Positions 17,167-28,007 are shown, numbered from the stretch's first letter. The stretch is 64,000 nucleotides of DNA from Xanthobacteraceae bacterium (GCA_023954195.1 JAMLIK010000001.1:1647724-1711723); one strand, 5' to 3'. Translations and numbers: made by a program. Notes: a model not told the origin generated them from the sequence alone.

Positions 17167-18813
17167 TCACGCTTGCGTCCCATCCCCCGCGCCGCCCGCG
17201 GCTTCCAGCCGGAACGCGGCGGCGAACAGCGCGCGGGTGTAGTCCGTCTTCGGATGCTTGAACAATTCCGACGCCGGCCCCTCCTCCACCATCTTGCCGT
17301 GCCGCATCACGATGAGATGGCTCGCCAATGATGCCACCACGCGCAGGTCGTGCGAGATGAACATGTAAGTGAGGTCGCGCTTGCGTTGCAGGTCGCGCAA
17401 GAGATCGACCATCTGCGCCTGCAACAGCATGTCGAGCGCGCTGGTCGGCTCGTCGAGCACGATGAAGCTCGGCTCCAGCACCACGGCGCGGGCGATGCTG
17501 ATGCGCTGGCGCTGGCCGCCGGAAAACTCGTGCGGATAGCGGAAGCGCGTCTCCGGATCGAGCCCGGCGTCGATGAGCGCCTTCACCACCCGCGCCTCGC
17601 GCGCTTCCGGCGAAAGCTGCGGCTGATGCACGCTCAAGCCCTCGGCGATGATGTCGTTGACCGACATGCGCGGGCTCAATGAGCCGAACGGATCCTGAAA
17701 CACCACCTGCATGTCGCGGCGGAACGGCCGCATCTCCTTGAAGCGCAGGCCCTGAATGTCGTTACCGAGGAACACGATGGTGCCCTCGGAGGAAATCAGC
17801 CGCAGCAGCGCCAGCCCCAGCGTGGTCTTGCCGGAGCCGGATTCGCCGACCACGCCCAGCGTCTCGCCGCGCCGCACCGCGAGGCTGACGCCGTCCACCG
17901 CCTTGACGTGCCCCACCGTCTTGCGCAGCAGCCCGCGCTTGATCGGAAACCACACCTTGAGATCGGTTGTCTGCATCACCACCGGCGCGTCGAGCTGCGG
18001 CGGCGCGGGGTCCGGCTTCGGCTCGGCGGCGAGCAGCGCCTTGGTGTAGGGGTGTTGCGGCGCGGTAAACACCTGCTCCACCGGCCCCTGCTCGACGATC
18101 TTGCCGTGGTTCATCACGCAGACCACGTCGGCGATGCGGCGCACGATGCCGAGATCGTGGGTGATGAACAGCATGCTCATGCCGAGCCGGGTGCGGATAT
18201 CGGCGAGCAGCCGCAGGATCTGCGCCTGCACGGTGACGTCGAGCGCGGTGGTCGGCTCGTCGGCGATCAGCAGGTCCGGCTCGTTGGCCAGCGCCATCGC
18301 GATCATCACCCGCTGGCGCTGCCCGCCGGACAGTTGATGCGGATAGCTGGCGAGCCGCGTCTGCGGCTCCGGAATGCCGACCTGCGTCAGCAATTCCAGC
18401 ACCCGCGCACGAACCGCCGGCCCGCGCATCGGCGCGTGCAACTGGATAATTTCGGCGATCTGCGCCTCGATGGTGTGGAGCGGATTGAGCGAGGTCATCG
18501 GCTCCTGAAAGATGATCGAAATGTCGTTGCCGCGAATGCCGCGCATCTCGCGCTCGGACATCGTCAGCAGATCCTGCCCCTTGAAGCGGATGACGCCGGA
18601 CGGATGCGAGGCGCCGGGGTAAGGCAACAGCTTCAGGATCGACAGCGCGCTGACCGACTTGCCCGAACCGGATTCGCCGACCAGCGCCACGCACTCGCCG
18701 CGCCGCATGGTGTAGGAAATGCGATCGACCGCGAGCGTCGCCCGCTCGCCCTGGCCGAACGCCACCGAAAGATCGCGGACATCGAGCAGCGGCTGGTTGA
18801 TGGCGTCCATCAT
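17167..18813 (-). CDS. yejF: Oligopeptide ABC transporter ATP-binding protein YejF (two ATPase domains)
   Basis: Energises uptake of peptides (microcin C-type importer in E. coli). The 548 residues hold two fused ABC domains: Walker [13 protein letters not shown] and signature [15 protein letters not shown] in the first, Walker [13 protein letters not shown] and signature [15 protein letters not shown] in the second, each with Walker B (LLIADEP, IVLDEP) and an oligopeptide-type C-terminal extension. It lies 7 bp after yejE as the last gene of the operon. Length and order match the YejF family. Confidence 0.95.
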   Translation of the reverse strand: MMDAINQPLLDVRDLSVAFGQGERATLAVDRISYTMRRGECVALVGESGSGKSVSALSILKLLPYPGASHPSGVIRFKGQDLLTMSEREMRGIRGNDISIIFQEPMTSLNPLHTIEAQIAEIIQLHAPMRGPAVRARVLELLTQVGIPEPQTRLASYPHQLSGGQRQRVMIAMALANEPDLLIADEPTTALDVTVQAQILRLLADIRTRLGMSMLFITHDLGIVRRIADVVCVMNHGKIVEQGPVEQVFTAPQHPYTKALLAAEPKPDPAPPQLDAPVVMQTTDLKVWFPIKRGLLRKTVGHVKAVDGVSLAVRRGETLGVVGESGSGKTTLGLALLRLISSEGTIVFLGNDIQGLRFKEMRPFRRDMQVVFQDPFGSLSPRMSVNDIIAEGLSVHQPQLSPEAREARVVKALIDAGLDPETRFRYPHEFSGGQRQRISIARAVVLEPSFIVLDEPTSALDMLLQAQMVDLLRDLQRKRDLTYMFISHDLRVVASLASHLIVMRHGKMVEEGPASELFKHPKTDYTRALFAAAFRLEAAGGAGDGTQA

Positions 18814-18820
18814 GTGTCCC

Positions 18821-19999
18821 TCAGCCGAACGTCTTGCGCGGGTCGAAGGCGTCGCGCACCGCCTCGCCGATGAAGATCAAGAGCGACAGCATGATCGCCA
18901 GCGAGAAGAAGCCGGTGAAGCCGAGCCACGGCGCCTGCACGTTGGACTTGCCCTGCGACAGCATCTCGCCCAGCGACGGCGAACCGGGCGGCAGGCCGAA
19001 ACCGAGGAAATCCAGCGCGGTGAGCGTCATCACCGAGGACGAGACGATGAACGGCAGGAACGTCATGGTCGCCACCATCGCGTTCGGCAGCAGATGGCGG
19101 AACATGATGACCTTGTTGGAGACGCCGAGCGCGCGCGCCGCCTGGATGTACTCGAAGTTGCGCCCGCGCAAGAATTCCGCGCGCACCAGCCCGACCAGCG
19201 ACACCCAGGAGAACAACAACAGCGTGCCGAGCAGCACGAAGAAGCCCGGCACCAGGATCGACGACAGGATCAGCAACAGATACAGCGAAGGAATCGCGGT
19301 CCACACCTCGATGAAGCGCTGGAAGGCGAGATCGACCCAGCCGCCGAAATAGCCCTGTACGCCGCCGGCGGCGATGCCGATCACCGAGGACACCACGGTG
19401 AGGCACAGCCCGAACAGCACCGAGATGCGGAAGCCGTAGATCAGCCGCGCCAGCACGTCGCGGCCCTGGTCGTCGGTGCCGAGCCAGTTGCGTTCGAGAT
19501 CGCGGCAGCCCGTGAGCCCCTTGCGCTCGACCACGTTCTTGCATTCCGCCTCGGTCAGGAGCCAGGTCGGCTTCGATGGCGCGGGCGTCGGCAGGTCGAG
19601 GTTGTGGGTGTCGTAGGAATAGCGGATCGGCGCCCAGATCACGGTGCCGCCCTTGGCCGCGATCTGCTTCTGCAAATAGGGATCGCGGTAGTCGGCGGCG
19701 GTCTCGAAGTCGCCGCCGAAGGTGGTTTCCGAATAGGTGACGAAGGCCGGCCAGTACCAATGACCGTCATAGGCGATGAACAGCGGCCGGTCGTTGGCGA
19801 TCAACTCGGCGAACAGCGTCACCACGAACAGCACCGAGAAAATCCACAACGACCAGTAGCCGCGCCGGTTGGCCTTGAAATTGAGCCAGCGGCGGCGGTT
19901 GAGCGGCGACAGCGCCAGCGCGCGGCGCGACGGCGGCACGACCTCGCCCAGCGGCGCTTGCGTGGTGGTTTCGACGGGCTCGCGGGCGGACAGCGTCAT
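18821..19999 (-). CDS. yejE: Oligopeptide ABC transporter permease YejE
   Basis: Inner-membrane permease of the Yej importer. It has 392 residues: an N-terminal helix after a short cytoplasmic leader (LSPLNRRRWLNFKANRRGYW), a ~130-residue periplasmic insertion typical of YejE, then the binding-protein-dependent transport domain with WLGTDDQGRDVLARLIYGFR at its start and the EAA-type loop (EYIQAARALGVSNKVIMFRH). The start at 19999 overlaps the yejB stop (TGATG), so the two are translationally coupled. Confidence 0.95.
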   Translation of the reverse strand: MTLSAREPVETTTQAPLGEVVPPSRRALALSPLNRRRWLNFKANRRGYWSLWIFSVLFVVTLFAELIANDRPLFIAYDGHWYWPAFVTYSETTFGGDFETAADYRDPYLQKQIAAKGGTVIWAPIRYSYDTHNLDLPTPAPSKPTWLLTEAECKNVVERKGLTGCRDLERNWLGTDDQGRDVLARLIYGFRISVLFGLCLTVVSSVIGIAAGGVQGYFGGWVDLAFQRFIEVWTAIPSLYLLLILSSILVPGFFVLLGTLLLFSWVSLVGLVRAEFLRGRNFEYIQAARALGVSNKVIMFRHLLPNAMVATMTFLPFIVSSSVMTLTALDFLGFGLPPGSPSLGEMLSQGKSNVQAPWLGFTGFFSLAIMLSLLIFIGEAVRDAFDPRKTFG

Positions 20000-21108
20000 C
20001 ACACCTCCCGCGCCTCGAAGTCGATCCGGGGATCGATCCACATATAAGTCAGGTCGGAGGCGAGGTTCACCACCAGGCCGACCAGCGAGAAGATGAACAG
20101 CGTGCCGAACACCACAGGATAATCGCGGTTGAGCACGCTCTCGAAGCCGAGCAGGCCGAGCCCGTCCAGCGAGAAGATGGTCTCGATCAGCAGCGAGCCG
20201 GAGAAGAAGGCGTGGATGAAGGCGCCGGGAAAGCCGGCGATGACGATCAGCATGGCGTTGCGGAAGATGTGGTTATACAGCACCTGCCGCTCGGTGCAGC
20301 CCTTGGCGCGCGCCGTCATCACGTATTGCTTGCGGATTTCGTCGAGGAACGAATTCTTGGTGAGCAGCGTCATGGTGGCGAACGCGCCGAGGATCATCGA
20401 CAGCAGCGGCAAGGTGATGTGCCAGAAGTAATCGATGATCTTCCAGTACCACGGGAAGTTCGACCAGCCGTCGGAGGTCAGGCCGCGCAGCGGGAACCAG
20501 CTGAAGAACGAGCCGCCGGCGAACAGGATAATCAGGAGGATCGCGAACAGGAAGCCGGGGATGGCGAAGCCGATGATGATGACGCCCGAGGTCCAGACGT
20601 CGAAGCGCGAGCCGTCCGCAACTGCCTTGCGGATGCCGAGCGGGATCGAGATCAGATAGGTAATCAGCGTCATCCACACGCCGAGCGAGATCGAGACCGG
20701 CAGCTTCTCCTTGATGAGTTGCAGCACGCTGACGTCGCGAAAGTAGCTCTTGCCGAAGTCGAACCGCATGTAGTCCCACAGCATCAGCAGGAACCGCTCC
20801 GGGGCCGGCTTGTCGAAGCCGAACTGCTTCTCAAGGCTCTTGATGAAGGCGGGGTCGAGCCCCTGCGCGCCGCGGTATTTCGAATTGACCGCGTCGCCCG
20901 CCGCCCCGACCTGGGCGCGCGCGCCGAAATCGCCGCCGCTTGAGCCGGAGATGCGCGAGGCGCCGCCGGTGTCGGCGCCCGACAGTTGCGCGATGACGCG
21001 CTCCACCGGCCCGCCGGGCGCGAACTGCACCACCACGAAGGACACGAACAGGATGCCGAGCAGCGTCGGGATCATCAGCAGGATGCGGCGCGCGATGTAG
21101 GCGGTCAT
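19999..21108 (-). CDS. yejB: Oligopeptide ABC transporter permease YejB
   Basis: Second inner-membrane permease. It has 369 residues, with the typical DppB-type N-terminus ([20 protein letters not shown]), a periplasmic insertion of about 90 residues and a transport domain with the EAA-type loop ([20 protein letters not shown]). The ATG at 21108 overlaps the end of the upstream binding-protein gene by 4 bases (ATGA), so an upstream in-frame start at 21162 is not used. Part of yejA-yejB-yejE-yejF. Confidence 0.95.
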   Translation of the reverse strand: MTAYIARRILLMIPTLLGILFVSFVVVQFAPGGPVERVIAQLSGADTGGASRISGSSGGDFGARAQVGAAGDAVNSKYRGAQGLDPAFIKSLEKQFGFDKPAPERFLLMLWDYMRFDFGKSYFRDVSVLQLIKEKLPVSISLGVWMTLITYLISIPLGIRKAVADGSRFDVWTSGVIIIGFAIPGFLFAILLIILFAGGSFFSWFPLRGLTSDGWSNFPWYWKIIDYFWHITLPLLSMILGAFATMTLLTKNSFLDEIRKQYVMTARAKGCTERQVLYNHIFRNAMLIVIAGFPGAFIHAFFSGSLLIETIFSLDGLGLLGFESVLNRDYPVVFGTLFIFSLVGLVVNLASDLTYMWIDPRIDFEAREV

Positions 21109-22997
21109 GGCTTGCCCGCCTTGTCGACCGTGCCGTTGACCTTGGCCGCGTCGCTCCACCACAATTCGATGCCGCCGACGCTGCCGAGATAGCGCGGCAA
21201 GGTTTCAGGGTGCGCGAACACGTCCCAATAGGCCAGCGGATGGTTGGTGCGATACCATTGCGGCACCCAGTAGCGGCCGGCGCGGAACACGCGGTCGAAG
21301 GCGCGGCAGGCGGTAATCAGTTCGGCGCGGCTCGGCGCGTTGATGATTCGCTCCACCAGCGCGTCGATCGCCGGGCTGGCGATGCCGGCAAGATTGTAGG
21401 AGCCCTTGGTGGCGGCCGCCTGCGCGGTGAAGAACGGCCGCATCGAGTCGCCCGGCGTCGCCGACATGCTGAAGCGTTCGATGGTCATGTCGAAATCGAA
21501 ATCCTCCACGCGGGCGCGATATTGCACCGGATCGACCAGGCGCAGCGACGCCGCGATGCCGAGCGTGCCGAGATTCTTGATATAGGGCGCGTGGTGCGCC
21601 TGCAATTGCGGCTCGTCGGCGAGAAACTCGATGGTGAACGGCTCGCCGTTCGGCAACAGCCGCTTGCCGTCCTTCACCGCGCAGCCGGCGTCGCGCAGCA
21701 GTTGCACCGCCTTGCGCAGCAGCGCGCGATCCTGCCCCGAGCCGTCGGAGACCGGCGGCGACACCGGCGCGCCGAACACCTCGTCCGGCACCTGGCCGCG
21801 GAACGGCTCCAGCAGCTTCAGTTCCTCCGGAGACGGCATGCCCTGCGCCATCATGTCGGAATTCTGGAACGGCGACTGCGTGCGCGCATAGGCGCCGTAC
21901 ATGATGGTCTTGTTGGTCCATTCGAAGTCGAAGGCGAGATCGAGCGCCTGCCGCACCCGCGGATCCCTGAACTTGTCGCGCCGCGTGTTGATGAACCAGC
22001 CCTGCGCGCCGGACGGGGTCCGGTCCGGCAGCATCTCGCGCTTGACGCGGCCATCCTTCACCGCCGGGAAATCGTAGCGCGTCGCCCACACCCGCGCGGT
22101 GAACTCCTCGCGGAACAGATAGTTCCTCGCGGTGAAGCCCTCGAAGGCGACGTCGCGGTCGCGATAGAATTCGTAACGCACGGTGTCGAAGTTGTAGCCG
22201 CCGCGCATCGGCGCGAGGTCCGCGCCCCACCAGTCCTTCACCCGCTCGAATTCGATGAAGCGGTTGACCTCGAACCGCGCCACCTTGTAGGGGCCGCAGC
22301 CGAGCGGAATCTCCAGGGTGGATTCGTCGAACGGCCGCTCCGCGTAGTAGGCGCGCGCAAAGATCGGCAGCCCGGCGACATAGAGCGGCACGTCGCGCGC
22401 GTGGCCCTTGGCGAAGCGCACCACCACGGTCGCCTCGTCCAGCGCCTCCGCGCCGATCACGTCGCGCATCTGTTGCAGAATCAGGGGATGGCCCTTGGCC
22501 TTCAGCGTGTTGAGCGAAAACGCCACGTCATGCGCGGTCAGCCGCGAGCCGTCGTGAAATCGCGCCTGCGGCCGCAGCGTGAAGCGCCAGGCCAGCCGAT
22601 CGTCGGAAACCGCCACCGATTGCGCCGCCAGCCCGTACATCGCGTCGGGCTCGTCATAGGCGCGCACCATCAGGGCCGCGAATGTCAGCTCCATGCCCTG
22701 CGCGCCCTCGCCCTTCAGGATGTAGGCGTTGAGCGAGTTGAAGGTCTGGTAGGATTGGTTGTAGGCGCGCGTCGAGGGAATGGTGGAGAACGCGCCGCCC
22801 TTCGGCGCTTGCGGATTGGCGTAGGCGAAATGAGTGAAATCGGCCGGATATTTCAGATCGCCGAACACCGACATGCCGTGCTTCGCCGGGCCGAAGGCCG
22901 GCGCCTCCGCCCCGCGCGCGACACCGGCCGCGAAGCCCGCGGCGCCAAGCGTGAGGCCGAACACCTGCCGGCGGTTGAAGGTGACAGGGCGGGTCAT
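21105..22997 (-). CDS. yejA: Extracellular solute-binding protein family 5, YejA type (copy 1)
   Basis: Periplasmic peptide-binding protein for the Yej importer (630 residues). It has a Tat-like signal ([19 protein letters not shown]), then family 5 blocks [40 protein letters not shown] and [19 protein letters not shown]. It overlaps yejB by 4 bases, so it is the cognate binding protein. A paralogue of the same length lies immediately upstream, separated by a family B repeat, which suggests tandem duplication and a widened substrate range. Confidence 0.93.
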   Translation of the reverse strand: MTRPVTFNRRQVFGLTLGAAGFAAGVARGAEAPAFGPAKHGMSVFGDLKYPADFTHFAYANPQAPKGGAFSTIPSTRAYNQSYQTFNSLNAYILKGEGAQGMELTFAALMVRAYDEPDAMYGLAAQSVAVSDDRLAWRFTLRPQARFHDGSRLTAHDVAFSLNTLKAKGHPLILQQMRDVIGAEALDEATVVVRFAKGHARDVPLYVAGLPIFARAYYAERPFDESTLEIPLGCGPYKVARFEVNRFIEFERVKDWWGADLAPMRGGYNFDTVRYEFYRDRDVAFEGFTARNYLFREEFTARVWATRYDFPAVKDGRVKREMLPDRTPSGAQGWFINTRRDKFRDPRVRQALDLAFDFEWTNKTIMYGAYARTQSPFQNSDMMAQGMPSPEELKLLEPFRGQVPDEVFGAPVSPPVSDGSGQDRALLRKAVQLLRDAGCAVKDGKRLLPNGEPFTIEFLADEPQLQAHHAPYIKNLGTLGIAASLRLVDPVQYRARVEDFDFDMTIERFSMSATPGDSMRPFFTAQAAATKGSYNLAGIASPAIDALVERIINAPSRAELITACRAFDRVFRAGRYWVPQWYRTNHPLAYWDVFAHPETLPRYLGSVGGIELWWSDAAKVNGTVDKAGKP

Positions 22998-23027
22998 GGG
23001 GAGCGAACCGGGCAGCTACACGGGGAG

Positions 23028-23209
23028 CGTCGTCCCCGCGAAAGCGGGGACCCATACGCCGTGTCGTTAGTGTTGTGGATTGTGCTCATTCCACCGCGAT
23101 GGATTGGATCGAACCGCTTCACTCTAATCTTTCACGCTCTGGAATATGGGTCCCCGCCGGAGCCTGTCATCGGGCGGCGCTTCGCGCCGACCCGTTGGCG
23201 GGGACGACG
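23028..23209. repeat. Family B mosaic element, copy 1
   Basis: The left end CGTCGTCCCCGC-GAAA-GCGGGGACCCAT and a right end from ATGGGTCCCCGCCGG to GGCGGGGACGACG enclose about 90 bp. The right arm (63 bases from 23147) is almost identical to 51236-51298, with one visible difference. It fills the gap between the two yejA genes. Confidence 0.85.
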
Positions 23210-23258
23210 AGAGTTTGTTAGTTTCGTTCACAATGCTCCGGTGCAAGACCACCCACCC

Positions 23259-25154
23259 TCATTTGCCGATTCTCGCGGCCTTCCCGGCGTCATACCACCA
23301 TATCGTGGGGAACGCCGCCAAGCCGTATCGCGGCATGGTTTCCGGGCGGCCGAAGCGGTCCCAGCGCGCGGTGCGCTGGTACGGATAGGTCCATTGCGGC
23401 ACGACATAGTAATGATGCAGCAGCACGCGGTCGAGCGCGCGGGTGGCGGCGACCAGGTCGTCGCGGTCGCGGGTGAAGATGACGCGCTCGATCAATTTGT
23501 CGATCGCCGGATCCTTGATTCCGATCAGGTTGCGCGAGCCGGGGGTGTCGGCGGCCTGCGAGCCCCAGTATTCGCGCTGCTCGTTGCCGGGCGACAGCGA
23601 TTGCGGCCACGATGCCGCGATGACGTCGAAATCCCAGGTCCGCAGCCGGTTCTCATATTGCGTCGGGTCGATGGTGCGCACGCTCACCGCGATGCCCAGC
23701 CGCTCCAGCGACGGCTTGTAGAACAGCATCACCCGCTCCATGCTGGGATCGTCGGCCAACAGTTCGACGGTGAACGGCGCGCCGCTTTTGGCATCGACCA
23801 GCTTGCGGTCGCGCACCTCAAAGCCGGCTTCCTTCAGCAGTTTCAGCGCCTCGCGCAGATTGTCGCGCACCGCCTGCGCATTGCCGCCGACCGGATTGAC
23901 GTATGGCTTGGTGAACACCTCCGGCGGCACCTCGGCGCGCACGGTTTCGAGAATTTCCAGCTCCTTGCCCTGCGGCAGGCCGGATGACGCCAGTTCGGTG
24001 CCGTGGAAATAGCTGCTGATGCGCTGATACTGGTTGTAGAAAATCTGCCGGTTCATTTCCTCGAAGTCGAACGCGAAGTTCATCGCGCGGCGCACCCGCG
24101 CGTCGGAAAATTGCGGCCGGCGGATGTTCATCACGAACGCCTGCATGATGCCGGAACTGCGGTTGGGAAACTCCTCCAGCACCACGCGCTTGTCCTTCAC
24201 CGCCGGGAAGTCGTAGGCGGTGGCCCAGTTCTTGGCGCTGTTCTCGCTGCGCCAGTCGATCTGGTCGGCCTTGAAAGCTTCCAGCGCGACGGTCGGATCG
24301 CGGAAATACTCGTAGCGGATTTCGTCGAAGTTGTTGCGGCCGACATTGACGTTGAGCGCCGCGCCCCAGTGATCCTTGACGCGCTCGAACGTTACCGTGC
24401 GCCCGGCGACGAAACTCTTGATGCGATAGGCGGCGGAGCCCAGCGGCGGCTCCAGCGTGGTGGCGGAGATGTCGCGCTTGTTGCCGCTGGCGTCGGTGCC
24501 CTCCCACCAGTGCTTCGGCAGGACCAGGAGCTGGCCGACGATCTGCGGCAGTTCGCGGTTGCCCGGCCCGTCGAAAGTGAAGGTCACCTCGCGCTCGCCG
24601 GTCTTCTCCGCCTTCACCACGTGGCGATAATAGGCGGCATATTGCGGATGATGCTTCTTGAACACCGCCAGCGACCAGACCACGTCCTCCGGCGTCACCG
24701 GCTGGCCATCGTGCCAGCGCGCGGCGGCGCGCAGCCGGTAGGTGACCGAGGAATAGTCCTCGGGATAGCGCACCGCCTCCGCCAGCAGGCCGTATTCGGT
24801 GGCGACCTCGTCGAGCGCCGGCGTGGTCAGCGATTCATAGATCAGCCCCATCCCGGAGGGGATCACGCCCTTCACACCGGAGACAACCACGTTGAAGCTG
24901 TCGAAGGTGCCGCCGGCCCCGGTCTGCCGCACCGCGCCGGCCTTCGGCGCCTGCGGGTTGACATAGTCGAAATGCGGAAAGCCGTCCGGGTATTTGACCT
25001 TGCCGAACAGCGACAGCCCGTGCCGCCACGCCGGAGCCGCGGCCGCCTGCGCCGAGGCGCGCGCGACAAGCGGCCGTCCCGCCGCGAGAGGAAGAACCGG
25101 GGCGGCGGCCAGCGCGGCGCCGCTTTGCAACAAAACTCGTCGGGTGATGGCCAA
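23259..25154 (-). CDS. Extracellular solute-binding protein family 5, YejA type (copy 2)
   Basis: Second periplasmic peptide-binding protein (631 residues), paralogous to its neighbour: WRHGLSLFGKVKYPDGFPHF and AARWHDGQPVTPEDVVWSLA align with the first copy. The signal is Tat-like (ITRRVLLQSGAALAAAPVLP). The start codon appears to be TTG at 25154, supported by GAGGAA six bases upstream. It is probably co-transcribed with yejABEF as the first gene and shares the permease. Substrate unknown. Confidence 0.9.
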   Translation of the reverse strand: MAITRRVLLQSGAALAAAPVLPLAAGRPLVARASAQAAAAPAWRHGLSLFGKVKYPDGFPHFDYVNPQAPKAGAVRQTGAGGTFDSFNVVVSGVKGVIPSGMGLIYESLTTPALDEVATEYGLLAEAVRYPEDYSSVTYRLRAAARWHDGQPVTPEDVVWSLAVFKKHHPQYAAYYRHVVKAEKTGEREVTFTFDGPGNRELPQIVGQLLVLPKHWWEGTDASGNKRDISATTLEPPLGSAAYRIKSFVAGRTVTFERVKDHWGAALNVNVGRNNFDEIRYEYFRDPTVALEAFKADQIDWRSENSAKNWATAYDFPAVKDKRVVLEEFPNRSSGIMQAFVMNIRRPQFSDARVRRAMNFAFDFEEMNRQIFYNQYQRISSYFHGTELASSGLPQGKELEILETVRAEVPPEVFTKPYVNPVGGNAQAVRDNLREALKLLKEAGFEVRDRKLVDAKSGAPFTVELLADDPSMERVMLFYKPSLERLGIAVSVRTIDPTQYENRLRTWDFDVIAASWPQSLSPGNEQREYWGSQAADTPGSRNLIGIKDPAIDKLIERVIFTRDRDDLVAATRALDRVLLHHYYVVPQWTYPYQRTARWDRFGRPETMPRYGLAAFPTIWWYDAGKAARIGK

Positions 25155-25370
25155 TGCGTGTTCCTCGTCAATGCCGTCCGCGCGACTTTGGCGAATCGCC
25201 GAAATGCCGGTCGACCGATCCTAGAGCGATGTCCTTCCCGATTTGAACCGGGAGCCGCTCGCTTCGCAATCGTCGTCGACGAAATGACACCTATTTGACG
25301 GCAAGAGCACGTGAAATCGGTGTCATTTTATGGGGTGGAACGCGAGAGCGCTTACACAGGCCCCAAATGT

Positions 25371-25491
25371 CGTCATCGCGAGCACTCGGATCAACGCTTC
25401 GCGTTGTCCGAGCACAGGCTCCGCGAAGCAATCCGGAAGGCTTTGAGGCAGAGCCCGGATTGCTACGTCGCTTGCGCTCCTCGCAATGACG
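25371..25491. repeat. Dispersed palindromic repeat, family A, copy 4 (long form)
   Basis: CGTCATCGCGAGCACTCGGATCAACGC.. through CTCGCAATGACG. It carries the same CGGATCAACGCTTCGCGTTG hairpin as the copy at 2108 and the same GCGAAGCAATCC block as the copy at 12677. Confidence 0.82.
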
Positions 25492-25546
25492 GGAATCGGC
25501 GATCCGCGACCAAACGCCCCACCGCGCGATACCCCGTGCCGGCAAC

Positions 25547-25575
25547 AAAAAGGCCGGGAAAACCCCGGCCTTTTT
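25547..25575 (-). terminator. Rho-independent terminator of cycM
   Basis: AAAAAGGCCGGG, loop AAAAC, CCCGGCCTTTTT. Symmetric, with T-runs on both strands; about 20 bases after the cycM stop on the minus strand. Confidence 0.9.
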
Positions 25576-25594
25576 GTCTCGCTCCGCGAAGCGT

Positions 25595-26143
25595 TTACTT
25601 CGACGCGGCCGGCACCGCCAGCGGATGATCCGACAGCGAATTGAGGTAGGCGATCACGTCGGCGCGCTCGCTGTCCTTGCTGATTCCGGCAAAACCCATC
25701 GCGGTGCCGGGGATAAAGCCCTTCGGGCTTTTCAGGAACTCGTTGAGGTCGTCGAAGGTCCAGGTGCCGCCCTTGGCCTTCATCGCCGCCGAGAAGTTGA
25801 AGCCGCGACCCTCGCCCCGCTTTTCACCGACGATGCCGTAGAGGTTCGGGCCGACGCGGTTGGGGCCGCCCTTCTCGAAGGTGTGACAGGCGGCGCACTT
25901 CTTGGCGACGGTCGCGCCCTTTTCCACCGAGGCGGTCTGAAGCAGCTTCTCGATCGGCTCGGACTTTTCCGCCGCGGCGCCCTTGGCCTCGCCGCCGGTC
26001 GCCTCCTTCACCGCCACCTCGAAGCCCGGCTTCGCCGGCACGGCCGGCGTGAAAATCGCATTGGCGGCAAAGCTGGTGACCAGAACGAAAAGGCAGGTGC
26101 CGAGGATCGCACCGAGAATCTTGTTAAGCTCAAAGGAGTCCAT
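25595..26143 (-). CDS. cycM: Membrane-anchored cytochrome c, CycM type
   Basis: Class I c-type cytochrome that carries electrons from the bc1 complex to the aa3 oxidase in Bradyrhizobium. The 182 residues have an uncleaved N-terminal anchor (LGAILGTCLFVLVTSFAANA), an acidic/Ala-rich linker, then the haem domain with CAACH (residues about 108-112), the RVGPNLYGIVG block and an axial Met in PGTAMGFAGI. Length and anchored layout match CycM of Bradyrhizobium (known family). It is transcribed divergently from kdsB. Confidence 0.92.
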   Translation of the reverse strand: MDSFELNKILGAILGTCLFVLVTSFAANAIFTPAVPAKPGFEVAVKEATGGEAKGAAAEKSEPIEKLLQTASVEKGATVAKKCAACHTFEKGGPNRVGPNLYGIVGEKRGEGRGFNFSAAMKAKGGTWTFDDLNEFLKSPKGFIPGTAMGFAGISKDSERADVIAYLNSLSDHPLAVPAASK

Positions 26144-26354
26144 TGCGGATCAGGCCCCAGACCGGAAAGTCAACTTGGAGGCCGCGAGACGGCGGCCAGG
26201 GATTGCGCACCCGGAATCGATCTAAAAAGACCGGGCGATGGCGATGAGATACCGGTTTGCCCCGCCTCTGGCAACCCGTATAAACAGGCCGCCACGGGAA
26301 AAAGCCCCGCGTTTCCGGCGCAAGTCGCGCCCTCGCCAGACCGGTCCATGCACC

Positions 26355-27086
26355 ATGTCAGAACCGCTGATCCTGATCCCCGCGCGCATGGCCGCGTCTC
26401 GCCTGCCCGGCAAGCCGCTCGCCGATATCGGCGGCGTGCCGATGATCGTCCAGGTGCTGCGCCGCGCCCGCGAGGCGGCGCTGGGCCGTGTCGCGGTGGC
26501 GACCGATGCCCCCGAGATCGCCGCCGCGGTCACCGCCCACGGCGGCGAGGTGGTGATGACCCGCGCCGACCACCCCTCCGGCTCCGACCGCATCTTCGAG
26601 GCGATGGAAAAGCTCGATGGGGCGGCTGCCCACCCGATCGTCATCAACCTCCAGGGCGATTTTCCGACCATCCGGCCCGGCCACATTCGCGCCGTGCTGT
26701 CGCCGCTTAAGGACCCCAACATTCCCATCGCCACTTTGGCCGCCGAAATCCACACCGAGGAGGAGGCGACCAACCCCAACGTGGTCAAGGTGATCGGCTC
26801 AAAGCTCGGCGAGGGCCGGCTGCGCGCGCTCTACTTCACCCGCGCCACCGCACCCTATGGCGAGGGGCCGCGCTATCATCATATCGGGCTCTACGCCTAC
26901 CGCCGCGAGGCGCTCAAGCGTTTCGTCGCGCTGCCCCCTTCCGCGCTCGAACTGCGCGAGAAACTCGAACAGCTGCGCGCGATCGAGGCCGGCATGCGCA
27001 TCGACGTCACCGTGGTCGACGAGGTGCCGCGCGGCGTCGATACGCCCGCCGATCTCGAAACCGCCCGGCGCATCCTGTCGGCGTGA
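26355..27086 (+). CDS. kdsB: 3-deoxy-manno-octulosonate cytidylyltransferase (CMP-Kdo synthetase)
   Basis: Activates Kdo with CTP for lipopolysaccharide core synthesis, cytoplasmic. The 243 residues start [20 protein letters not shown], the nucleotide-binding motif. Further family blocks are [30 protein letters not shown] ([13 protein letters not shown]), [13 protein letters not shown] and [15 protein letters not shown]. The start at 26355 matches the family N-terminus; upstream in-frame codons do not. pheA follows 60 bp later. Confidence 0.95.
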   Translation: MSEPLILIPARMAASRLPGKPLADIGGVPMIVQVLRRAREAALGRVAVATDAPEIAAAVTAHGGEVVMTRADHPSGSDRIFEAMEKLDGAAAHPIVINLQGDFPTIRPGHIRAVLSPLKDPNIPIATLAAEIHTEEEATNPNVVKVIGSKLGEGRLRALYFTRATAPYGEGPRYHHIGLYAYRREALKRFVALPPSALELREKLEQLRAIEAGMRIDVTVVDEVPRGVDTPADLETARRILSA

Positions 27087-27146
27087 CGCGGTGAAACTTT
27101 TCACGTCCCCCACTGGCAAAAGCCGCAACCGCTGTTACAACGCGCC

Positions 27147-28007
27147 ATGATCCAAGCGAAAACCATTTCATTCCAGGGCGAAATGGGAGCCAACTCCCAC
27201 CTCGCCATCGTCGAAGCCTATCCGGACGCGACGCCGCTGCCATGCGCGACCTTCGAGGACGCGCTGGCGGCGATTTCCTCCGGCGAGGCCGATCTCGGCA
27301 TGATCCCGATCGAGAACTCGATCGCCGGCCGCGTCACCGACATCCATTATCTGCTGCCGCGCTCCAACCTCTCGATCATCGGCGAGTGGTTCCTTCCGAT
27401 CCGCCATCAACTGATGGCGCCGCGCGGCGCCAAGCTCGAAGACATCAGAACGGTCGAGAGCCACGTGCAGGCGCTGGGCCAGTGCCGCGACGTGATCCGC
27501 AAGCTCGGCATCAAGGCGGTGGTCGCCGCCGACACCGCGGGCTCCGCGCGCGCCGTCGCCGAACGCGGCGACAAAAGCTGCGCCGCGCTGGCCTCGCGCC
27601 TCGCCTCGGAGATCTACGGCCTCGACATCCTGGCGAAGGACGTCGAGGACGAGACCAGCAACACCACGCGCTTCGTGCTGCTGGCGCGCGAGCCGCAATG
27701 GGCCAAGCCGAACAACGGCCCGGTGGTCACCAGCTTCGTGTTCCGCGTCCGCAACCTGCCCGCCGCGCTCTACAAGGCGATGGGCGGCTTCGCCACCAAC
27801 GGCGTCAACATGACCAAGCTGGAAAGCTACATGGTGGACGGCAACTTCTTCGCGACCCAGTTCTTCGCCGACGTCGACGGTCATCCGGACGATCGCGGCC
27901 TGGCGTTCGCGCTGGAGGAACTGAAATTCTTCTCCAAGGAACTGCGCATCGTCGGCGTCTACCCCGCGCACCCGTTCCGCGCCACCTTCCGCGAGCGCAA
28001 CGATTGA
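27147..28007 (+). CDS. pheA: Prephenate dehydratase (monofunctional PheA)
   Basis: Converts prephenate to phenylpyruvate in phenylalanine synthesis. It has 286 residues: the PDT domain (ISFQGEMGANSHLAIVEAYP, IPIENSIAGRVTDIHYLLP, catalytic SNTTRF near residue 172) and a C-terminal ACT domain from about 195. In the ACT domain the usual phenylalanine-binding ESRP motif reads ESYM (LESYMVDGNFFATQF), as in many alphaproteobacterial PheA proteins, so feedback control may differ. No chorismate mutase domain is fused. Confidence 0.95.
   Translation: MIQAKTISFQGEMGANSHLAIVEAYPDATPLPCATFEDALAAISSGEADLGMIPIENSIAGRVTDIHYLLPRSNLSIIGEWFLPIRHQLMAPRGAKLEDIRTVESHVQALGQCRDVIRKLGIKAVVAADTAGSARAVAERGDKSCAALASRLASEIYGLDILAKDVEDETSNTTRFVLLAREPQWAKPNNGPVVTSFVFRVRNLPAALYKAMGGFATNGVNMTKLESYMVDGNFFATQFFADVDGHPDDRGLAFALEELKFFSKELRIVGVYPAHPFRATFRERND

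Larger units (their letters stand above)
25155..25594. other. Intergenic region with repeats and terminator between yejA copy 2 and cycM
   Basis: 440 bp, no gene. It carries the promoter area of the yej operon, a 10-bp inverted repeat AAATGACACC (25282-25291) / GGTGTCATTT (25319-25328) with a 27-base spacer, a long family A repeat (25371-25491) and the cycM terminator (25547-25575). Confidence 0.7.

Noticed and set aside
21210..23987. A 925-codon open frame on the plus strand
   Set aside because: Antisense to the first yejA and running through the repeat into the second; no recognisable protein, long only because stops are rare at this GC content.
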